Origin: Fremontodendron californicum
Lineage: Eukaryota > Streptophyta > Magnoliopsida > Malvales > Malvaceae
Length of the DNA stretch: 64,000 bases
Direction of reading: 5' to 3'
Assembly: GCA_030761205.1 (NCBI GenBank)
Contig: JAULJL010000005.1
Span: 10,255,501 to 10,319,500 of the forward strand
Shown here: in pieces, positions 56,850-64,000 of the stretch
Layout of the letters: each line of letters starts with the position of its first letter
Position numbering within the stretch: the first letter of the stretch is position 1
Notes under the pieces: model-generated
What the model was told of the DNA's origin: nothing
What the model saw: only the letters and a program-made list of their open reading frames with translations
Database searches by the model: none
Translations under genes and position numbers: made by a program

Positions 56850-57497
56850 ATGGAAAGTACTTCATCCCAGCGCATTAAAAAAATTTGTGTCTTTGGAGGT
56901 GCTTATCCAGGGAAAAATAACATATTCGCTGATGAAGCCATAAGAGTTGGAGTAATACTTGCCCAACAAAAGATCCACTTGATTTATGGAGGCGGTAGTA
57001 CGGGTTTAATGGGAGCAGTCGCTACAGCAGCACACGCCGGAGGAAGTCCAGTTCTAGGAATCGTGCCAAAACTATTCACAAGTTTTTGTGGACCTACCGT
57101 GGGTAAGGAAATACAAGTCTGGAGTGTCCCTGAACGGATAACAATCATGTACCATTCTGCCGATGCATTCATTGCTTTACCAGGAGGTCTGGGTACATTG
57201 GAAGAAATAGCTTGCGTGGCTTCTTGGTCATCTTTGGTCACAAATAAAAAACCCATTGGTTTGCTTAATATTAATGGTTATTTTAGCAATTTGCTTTCAT
57301 ATTTAGATAATGCTGTGGATAATGGATTCATGTTTTCAGAGGCAAGGAGAACCATAATTTCTGCTACAACCATTGAAGATTTACTCAAAAAGCTCCAAGC
57401 TTATGAGTATTTATCTGCTACGGTTGTTTCGCAAATGCTCGGAAAAAGAAAAAGAGATATGGACGAGCAAGGAGTGGATTGCACTTTGTCTTTGTGA
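56850..57497 (+). CDS. LOG-like cytokinin-nucleotide phosphoribohydrolase (B)
   Basis: A 215-aa protein of usual LOG length. It is predicted to release active cytokinin base from the riboside 5'-monophosphate, the last activation step of the hormone. Motifs: KKICVFGG at 10-17 (host enzymes have FCGS), YGGGSTGLMG at 46-55, VPERITIM at 93-100, SADAFIALPGGLGTLEE at 103-119 and KPIGLLNINGY at 134-144. A C-terminal KRKR (199-202) is nuclear-signal-like. The catalytic-type Arg96 and the Glu in PGGxGTxxE are kept; the usual His-x-Arg-Lys is Pro-x-Arg-Ile. No introns, so it was probably captured as processed RNA. It is diverged from host LOGs yet frame-intact and 98% identical to the copy in A, which suggests selection. 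'Lysine decarboxylase-like' is an older label of this fold. Activity is unproven. Confidence 0.92.
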   Translation: MESTSSQRIKKICVFGGAYPGKNNIFADEAIRVGVILAQQKIHLIYGGGSTGLMGAVATAAHAGGSPVLGIVPKLFTSFCGPTVGKEIQVWSVPERITIMYHSADAFIALPGGLGTLEEIACVASWSSLVTNKKPIGLLNINGYFSNLLSYLDNAVDNGFMFSEARRTIISATTIEDLLKKLQAYEYLSATVVSQMLGKRKRDMDEQGVDCTLSL

Positions 57498-57911
57498 CAT
57501 TATCTAACAATTTGTTTGTTGTGTCTCAGTTATAATAAGTGGTTAGCAACCTCTACAGGTAATATCTCCTAAATTTTACCTTCTTAAAAAAAAAAAAAAA
57601 GTTTGTTGTGTTTTAAGCAATTTAGAAGTATTCATTCTGAACAAGGTCTGAGTAAGGGAGACTTGAGACATACCTTGTCAGTTTGATTTCTTCTTTTCAA
57701 AAAAAAAAAAAAAGAGTTTGTTGTCTTTTAAGCAATTTAGAAGTATTCATTCTGAACAAGGTCTGAGTAAGGGAGACTTGAGACATACCTTGTCAGTTTG
57801 ATTTTAATCTTTTTACGTTTACTTGTTAATTTTTGTTTAATATTTTAGGATTATTTAGGTTGCATGAGTTTGTTTTGTTTTGAGTCTAGTTATTCCTATT
57901 CTTATGTTATT
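57498..57911 (+). other. Cassette 3' trailer with A-runs and duplicated 89-bp block
   Basis: An 88-bp LOG trailer leads to A15 (57586-57600). An 89-bp block (57601-57689) is repeated at 57716-57804 after a second A15 (57699-57713). Element A has a single copy of the block, also next to A-rich sequence. The A-runs could be relics of a captured mRNA tail. Confidence 0.7.
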
Positions 57912-57928
57912 AGTTCTTTTCTCTTACA
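57912..57928 (+). repeat. Right copy of the cassette-flanking direct repeat
   Basis: AGTTCTTTTCTCTTACA, identical to 55763-55779. The cassette-free element C has one related copy at 45234-45254 (minus). Confidence 0.8.
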
Positions 57929-59553
57929 CATGATTCTTTCATTTGGGTTAATAGACTTACATTGAGGACAATGTAAGAATTAAGTGTGGGGGGAATGATT
58001 TAGGATTTCTTTTATTTTTGTCTACTATTTTTTTTATGAGTCTTTATTATTATTATTATTATTTTTTAGTGTGTTTTAGTTCCTTTTTAATACAATGATG
58101 AGATATGAATTGCATAAGTCTAAAACATATTTATTAGTGAGAAGATTTTCATGAGAATTGAGCTTGATGTCAACCTTTTTATGAGCCAATGTTAATATAA
58201 TATGTTGATTGAGAAAGAAGCATGTTTAGACTTAATCTGACTTGTATAATCATCCTTGTGAGTTTTTGAGCCTATAATGATTAATGCATTATACAAATCA
58301 ATCTAATTTCTTTCTTGAGTGCTCTTATGATTACATGATTCTCTAGAACTTGCTTTAAACCGTTTGAGACTATATTGATACATGTGACAACATGAATATG
58401 ATAGAGGCATTAGGATTTTTAGCCAGGGCCAAACAGCCATCCCTTATTGATGTTCCAAGAGAACACACCCTTAGTGAACCAATTTGAGCCTACATTGAAT
58501 AAGCTATCTCTTTGGTAACCATAACTTGTCCCTAACCTAAATATACTTATAACTTTACCTTTGTTCCAAAGATGAATTAGCATGTTTTGAGACAAGTTGC
58601 AAAGACAAGGGATATTTTTAGTTAAAAATTTGGGTTAGAAACAAGAAATAAGTGTGGGGGGAAAAGAAAAGAAAAGTCAAGAGAAAAAGAAATGGAATAC
58701 TGGCAAATACATTCCTATGTAAAAATAAAAAAAAAATATGAATCATCTCTTGAATTTGTGGAAAAAGAAAAAGATGTTACAAAGTCGTTTAGAATGAAGA
58801 AAAGGCCCAACATGAATATCCGGCCTAGGTGACTATGTACTTGTAAAGAGTTTTGAGAAGTTTCTTTGTATGATCTTTTTATGTCTCTAAACTTTATGAA
58901 CTCTTTGGAACCTTTGTGATATCTTTATCCTTTTGTTCTTCAACCACATTACAAACCCCTTGGCCCCATTACAACCTTGATTAAAGACCTCTTGATTCAT
59001 GAAGTTGTATGATCTAAATAGTGGAGAATAGGTGGACAAGCAAGAATATGGTAGAACTGTTTTCATGAGATTGATTGAGTGTAAACACTTCACCACTACT
59101 TTAAAGAGTGAAAATCATGAGGGTATCCCATGTGAGAAGTTGAGATTAAATTTGAACATGCAATATTTTGATTGAGATATGTTATGCTAATATTGGCTTA
59201 ACTCAAACAATTTACATTCAAGCATGATTTTTTGTGAAATTTTTTAAGCTATTGATTAGTTTATAAGACTTGTTCAAATATTGTCTCTAATTTGTATTGA
59301 AAGGATTAGGAGTAAATATTTTTAGTATATGTAGTTTATTTATATGAAGTTTATTTATATTTTAATTTTTCAATGTTTGTGGGTATCGTTCTAGTAAACC
59401 CTCACGAGACTAAACTCGTCCACTAGGGACACCTAGGGGTTTAAAGGCTTGTGTCACATGCTAAGTGCCACCGTGATTTCCTACGAAAATGGATTAGATT
59501 AGATTTTCTTATTTTATTTTTATTGAGTCGTTGCTAGGGACTAGCAACAATCT
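57929..59553 (+). other. Element B 3' untranslated region
   Basis: Non-coding. The start (57929-58010: CATGATTC... ATTGAGGACAATGTAAG, AAGTGTGGGGGG) matches C. From about 58,070 it matches A and C over most of its length. The blocks ACATGCTAAGTGCCACC and ACCGTGATTTCCTACGAAAA near 59.46 kb are the most conserved. There is no env-like ORF on either strand. Confidence 0.8.
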
Positions 59554-59566
59554 AAGTGTGGGGGTG
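59554..59566 (+). promoter_or_regulatory. Element B polypurine tract
   Basis: AAGTGTGGGGGTG immediately before the 3' LTR start TGATAACTC. Confidence 0.8.
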
Positions 59567-61320
59567 TGATAACTCGTATAATTATATAGTTTTTAGTTAT
59601 GTTTTATTATTGTTTTGTGTCAAATACGAGTTATTATTGTTTAGTCTAATTGTGTTTATGATCTTTTATATTTTTATGTATTTTGGTGTTTTTCACAAGT
59701 TTCTTTGAGTGATTTCAGATTACTAGAATTAAGGGCAAATCCAGTTCAGTTCCAATTCCGACACATTTTGCCATATCAGCTATATCTCGAGTTTCACTGA
59801 AGCAATAAGGCTGAAATTTGTGGCCATGCAAAGCTAAGAGGCATATCTATCTTTTTCATGTTTTACACTTCTTGAAACGGAGTCGTTTTCCCTAGCGAAA
59901 TCGACCATCAAGTTGGCTGATGTGCAATGACGTCTGTGCTGACATGTTTTCGTATTTTGCCCATATCTGCTTATCCACATCAGCAAATGAGCTGATTCTA
60001 ACGGCTATGGATCCGTAACTGATAGGGTAACATTTGTCTAGAAGACCATGTGATCAGATAAGGCCTCCAAAATTGACAAAATCGACCATCAAGTTGGCTG
60101 ATCAAAATCGTCATACATGACGAAAATTGTTAGAAAATGCACCCACCTATTATACCTACCTTTGAAATTTGTAAAGCTTGTCTCTTGTCATTTAGCCCTC
60201 CAAAATGTGTATAAATAGAGGGCCTTGGATGATTGTAAGGGATCATATTGGAGATTGGTAGGATATTAGCCATTTTAACAAAATTCTCTAAGTTTTCTTC
60301 TTCTTTCTTTTCTCTAGTTTTCTTTTTCTTTAGAAAGAGCAAGAGGTTGGATAATTAATATTCTTCTTCTTCTTCTTTCTTTCTTTTATTTCCTTCTTAG
60401 ATTCTCTTTAATTTTATGTTTATGTTTATGATGCCTATGCTAGGCTAAACTTCTATTTGGTTAAGGGTGATTTCAAAGCCCTAGACACGTTTTGTGATTG
60501 ATTTTCAGATTCTATCTATCATTAATTTTCTATCAAAGTTGCTTATGTTCTTCTACAAGAATTGTTCATGATGTTGTCTTGATTTATTTAGGTGTACAAC
60601 TAGATAGATCTTGATAATTATCTATTGCTAGTTTAGGAGTCTTGATCCGTGTAATTGTCTTGATTTCCTATTCATAAGTGGCAATTTGTGATTAATGATT
60701 ATGGTCAAGTTTTCAATAATTGCAAAGTGGAACATAACCTAAGTTCAACAATCCGAGCTTATGTGTTTGTTGCTTAGATCAACCTATCTTTCTCATCATA
60801 AAGCTGCCATTAAATTGAATTTAGAGAGCTTATTCTAGGTTGTTTAATGGTTAGAGATTAAATAGAGAGCTTGTTCTATTTAACGACAAATTAAGGAAAG
60901 ATTGGGATAACAGAGCTTGTTGTTATCTACGGTTGTTAACTTTGATAGTTGGTTGATATTGATAGATCTGAAATTGATTCTTAATGATGTCTAGTGGTGG
61001 AGAATGAAACCTTAACCATATTTTTCATATTTGATTCTTCTTACTTACTTGTTTTCTTACTTTTCTAGTTTGCTTATTTTTTATATTTATTTTTATTGGC
61101 TGGTTATACCGCCTTGCATCTTATTCTTATTATTTACTTTAGTTTAAATCTGGCTTCATAAACCCCTTTTCTTTTATTGTTTTCTTTGAACGTAAGTTAT
61201 AAACTAATAACTCATAGATTAAAACCCAATCCCTGAGGACTCGACCCTTGCTAATCATTATACTTACAATTGATCTTTTTAGTGCAAGGTTAAATAAGAT
61301 ACACTCTTTTGGGTGCATCA
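59567..61320 (+). repeat. Element B 3' LTR
   Basis: 1754 bp, offset 11,154 bp from the 5' LTR with no indels. Differences noticed: T/G in AAGCTAA(T/G)AGGC, A/G in GTCT(A/G)TGCTG and C/T in GATT(C/T)TAACGG context. Followed by the AACGC duplication. Confidence 0.95.
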
Positions 61321-62438
61321 AACGCCACTACTTAATCTCTAACTATCAAACAACATAGGATAAAAATCTCTAAATTTAATTTGATAGCAGCTTTATGATG
61401 AGAAAGATAGGTTGATCTAAGCAACAAAAGCATGAACATGAATTGTTTAACTTAGGTTATGTTGCACTTTGCAATTAGCGAAAACTTTAACATAATCATT
61501 AATCACAAATTGCCACTATTGAATAGAAATCAAGATAAGCTACATATCAAAACTCCTAAACTAGCATTAGATAATTATCAAGATCTATCTAGTATGCATC
61601 CTAAACAAATCAAGATAAAAATCATAAACAATTTTTATGGAAGAACATAAGCAACTTATATAAAAAGTCAATATATGATAAGGTCTAAAAATCAATTAAA
61701 AAACATGTCTAGGGCTTTGAAATCACCCTTAACCAAAAAGGAGTTTAGCCTTGCATAGGCATAGTTAACATAGACATAAAAAAAACTAAGAAGAAAAACT
61801 AAAAGAAAAACAAAGAGAATAAAGAAGAAGAAGAATATTGATAAATAATCAAAACATGGCCTAGTTTGTGGCTCAAAAGATGGTATTTATAGAGTTTTAA
61901 AACCCTAGGAACAAGTCCTTATCGCACAAGTAAGTCAGGAGGCATAAAAATCACGTTTTCAAGGTTTTTTTTCACAGTTTTTGCGGTTTTTAGGGCGCCG
62001 CGACGCCGAGCTCTCTGTCTACACATTTTTCTGTTGCATCTTCCTTCACTTTGTTGGCTGATTTGGATGACCATTTCTTGTCCGATTTGGGTGTGTAAAC
62101 TACCGTTGGAAAGGTATTCAAGTCAAGAAGGAAGTCAAGAAGGAAGTTTCTTCAAATAAGGATATTAACATCATGTTTTCCTTACAACAATCTCCGGAGA
62201 TCAAATCTGCTTTCTTACTTTGCGACCAGAAGTTGATATTTTTTACTCCCAAGTCTTCTTCCATCTTGTGATTATGATTTTGTAAGCTATTTACCATCAT
62301 TATTGGCATCTTTTCACTTCATTATCTTAAATATACTTAGAATTCAAAAATATAACATAAGTAATCAAGATAAAAATCGAAAAAATAACTAAAACTAAGA
62401 ATAGAAAGGGCATAAAATGTATATTTTATGACTTATCA
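61321..62438 (-). repeat. Element C 5' LTR, U3-side segment
   Basis: Continuation of the LTR interrupted at 48412; bases 61321-61325 are the duplicated target. It matches 30526-31639. It differs from that copy by substitutions, by loss of about 20 bp in the GC-rich patch (61995-62014) and by a small AAGTCAAGAAGG duplication at 62119-62140. Confidence 0.88.
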
Positions 62439-64000
62439 CCCATTCTTTCTTAAGACAACTAATTCAACTTTTACATCTCAACATTCCTTCCTAATACCAA
62501 TCTTTCATCTTTTTCTTCATCTAATAAAAATTATATATATAATCATGTAATTATTTAAATAATAAAAATATAATCAATGATAGTACAATCTTACCATCAG
62601 AGTTTATGGATACCTCGTATCTATACAACCAATTAAGAATGGTAGTCAATATTTTTGCATTATGATGTGTGAGACAATTACTTCATTTGTTGATAACTCT
62701 ACCACTCATACTCGTAAGACAATTTCTTCATTCGCTTCTATAAATGCTGATTCAGAAGTAACTGTGATAATTGAAATACTCAATATATCCTTAGCCATTA
62801 ATGAAGGGCGGGATATCGAAATTGATTTTTCTTCTACTAATCAAGAACATCAAGTTACTTTCCATAATCTTCTCTAGCATCATCCAAATATAAATCTAAC
62901 TTTGTTATACGCGATATAAACCCAATGTTATAGCTTTTAAATCCCTATAATAATAAAGTAAAAGTTCATATATCAAATTATAATAATAAATGTACAATTA
63001 AATTAAAAGTTATAAATTGATTAAATTACTTATTATCTAAAAAGTAAGTAGTATAACAATTTAATAAAAATTTAAATAATTAATTGATTATATCTAATGT
63101 TTATGTCAAATGGTCAAATATTAAAATTATATCAATACTATATAAATTAGCTTTTATATATCATGGTTTCTCAAATTTTCTATCTAGTAATTATTAAAGT
63201 TAAACCAACTAATTGGTACTCTTTTAATGTCTATGAGTTAATACACCAATGGTCCCCAAATTTTAGGGTATATTTTATATTAGTCCCCAAACTTCAAAAC
63301 GTATCAATCAGATCCTCGATCTTATAGTTTTGTATCAATGTGGTCCTTCCATTAGCAAAACCGTTAGAGTAAGCGTTAAATGATAGATGACATGTAACAT
63401 GTAAAAAACCAAAATGCCATATGCTGATGTGGTCCTTTTTTTTTGCCTTTTTGTCTTTTGTCTTTATTTTTTTATTCTTTTTTCCTTTTTCTTTTTCAAA
63501 TTTTATATTTTCCTTTCTCTTTTTTATAAATAAATACAAAATTAAAAAATAATTTATATTATAATTTAATTTAATTTTATGATATAATTAATTTTATACA
63601 CATATAAAATATTTATTTAAATTAATTTTATAAAAACTATTTTTAATTTTTTTGTTTCTTTCTTTTTTCTCTTTTTTTTCATTTTATATTCTTTACAAAT
63701 AAACTAAAACATAAATAATATTTTATATTATATTAAATTAAATTAAATTTATAAATATTAATAATTTATTAAAAATACAAAATATTTATTTACATTAATT
63801 TCATAAAAATTATTTTAAGTTTGTTTTTACTTTTTTTTCTTGTTAATAAATAAATACAAAGAAGATAAAATAATAATTTATAATATAATTAAAATTTTAA
63901 AAAGTAAATAATATATAAAAATATTAATTTATATTAATTTATAAAAATAAATTTTCTTTTCTTTTTATTTACTGTTATAAATAATTAAATAAAAATTAAT
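62439..64000. other. AT-rich intergenic DNA after the nest
   Basis: No gene supported. A 71-codon frame at 62662-62877 has no recognised domain. Positions 63,245-63,440 resemble a dispersed plant repeat of the 'GGTCCCCAAA...GATCCTCGAT...GTGGTCCTT...ACATGTAAC' kind. The remainder is TTTTTCTTT and TTAAAATAATTTATATT low-complexity sequence. Confidence 0.5.

Larger units (their letters stand above)
48413..61320 (+). mobile_element. Element B: intact Athila-like element with LOG cassette
   Basis: A 12.9-kb LTR retrotransposon. LTRs at 48413-50166 and 59567-61320 are 1754 bp each, with about three differences seen. Target duplication AACGC is perfect. Order: LTR, tRNA-Asp PBS, gag-pol as one 1777-codon frame, untranslated stretch, four-Cys protein gene, LOG gene, 3' region, PPT, LTR. 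Nothing essential for an Athila-type cycle appears broken. No env-like membrane protein is present; the cassette occupies its place. Gag-pol and R-U5 belong to the family of element C, whereas the cassette and U3 belong with element A. Confidence 0.95.
30134..62438 (-). mobile_element. Element C: old Athila-like element, hosts A and B
   Basis: The outer LTRs are 30134-31639 (3' LTR) and 48023-48412 plus 61326-62438 (5' LTR, split by B). Ends are TGATAAGTC...GCATCA on the minus strand. Target-site duplication is CTCAT/CCCAT (one mismatch). Without its two nested insertions C is about 7.3 kb. It keeps LTRs, a PBS, gag, part of the protease region and the 3' untranslated region. RT, RNase H and integrase are deleted. 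LTRs differ by many substitutions and by indels near 31.2 and 62.0 kb, so it is the oldest of the three nested elements. Confidence 0.9.

Noticed and set aside
56850..57497. Annotation as lysine decarboxylase
   Set aside because: The PGGxGTxxE family was given that label early; members of this length and motif set in plants are LOG phosphoribohydrolases.
55609..59553. Env-like ORF of the Athila kind
   Set aside because: No frame with signal peptide or membrane segment found on the sense strand between pol and the 3' LTR of B.

Overview
This window looks like heterochromatic, AT-rich nuclear DNA of a eudicot plant and is built almost entirely of LTR retrotransposons. I see no ordinary host gene, tRNA or rRNA gene. 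The species cannot be named from this sequence. The plant assignment rests on Ogre/Tat-like elements with LTRs of more than 5 kb, Athila-type Ty3/gypsy elements primed by tRNA-Asp (TGGCGCCGTTGCCGGGG), a chromovirus primed by tRNA-iMet, and a plant-type LOG gene. All comparisons were made by eye.

Layout. (1) 1-13.8 kb: Ogre/Tat-like element D, + strand. It has a partial 5' LTR, a PBS, a leader, two decayed gag copies, no pol, a long 3' region with a 56-58 bp minisatellite, and the start of its 3' LTR. (2) 13.8-20.6 kb: element E, a related element in inverted orientation, of which only the 5.6-kb 5' LTR and the leader remain. (3) 20.6-21.85 kb: probable LTR/PBS fragment. (4) 21,851-26,994: chromovirus F, - strand, TSD CTTGC, decayed. 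(5) 27-30.1 kb: AT-rich intergenic DNA with a MITE-like inverted repeat and degenerate GAATCCGAAA-type repeats. (6) 30,134-62,438: an old Athila-like element C, - strand, that has lost RT, RNase H and integrase. It is split by two young insertions: A (32,831-44,912, - strand) in its 3' untranslated region and B (48,413-61,320, + strand) in its 5' LTR. (7) 62.4-64 kb: AT-rich intergenic DNA.

The main discovery is that A and B both carry, downstream of pol where Athila relatives have an env-like ORF, the same two-gene cassette. Its first gene encodes a 178-aa basic, four-cysteine protein resembling the nucleic-acid-binding cysteine-rich proteins of carlaviruses. Its second gene is an intronless 215-aa homologue of LOG, the plant enzyme that releases active cytokinin from its nucleotide. 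The two cassette proteins are about 97-98% identical between A and B, whereas gag-pol differs much more (roughly three quarters identical in RT). The cassette has therefore moved between retroelement families by recombination. Element C preserves the cassette-free site, and in B the cassette is bounded by a 17-bp direct repeat of sequence found at that site. A and B share U3 but not R-U5, and B shares R-U5 and gag-pol with C. This is the mosaic expected from template switching between co-packaged RNAs.

Element B looks intact: an uninterrupted 1777-codon gag-pol, both extra genes, a perfect TSD and LTRs differing at only about three positions. A working hypothesis is that the cassette changes the host cell (cytokinin-driven division, nucleic-acid binding or silencing suppression) in favour of the element. 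That function is inference.
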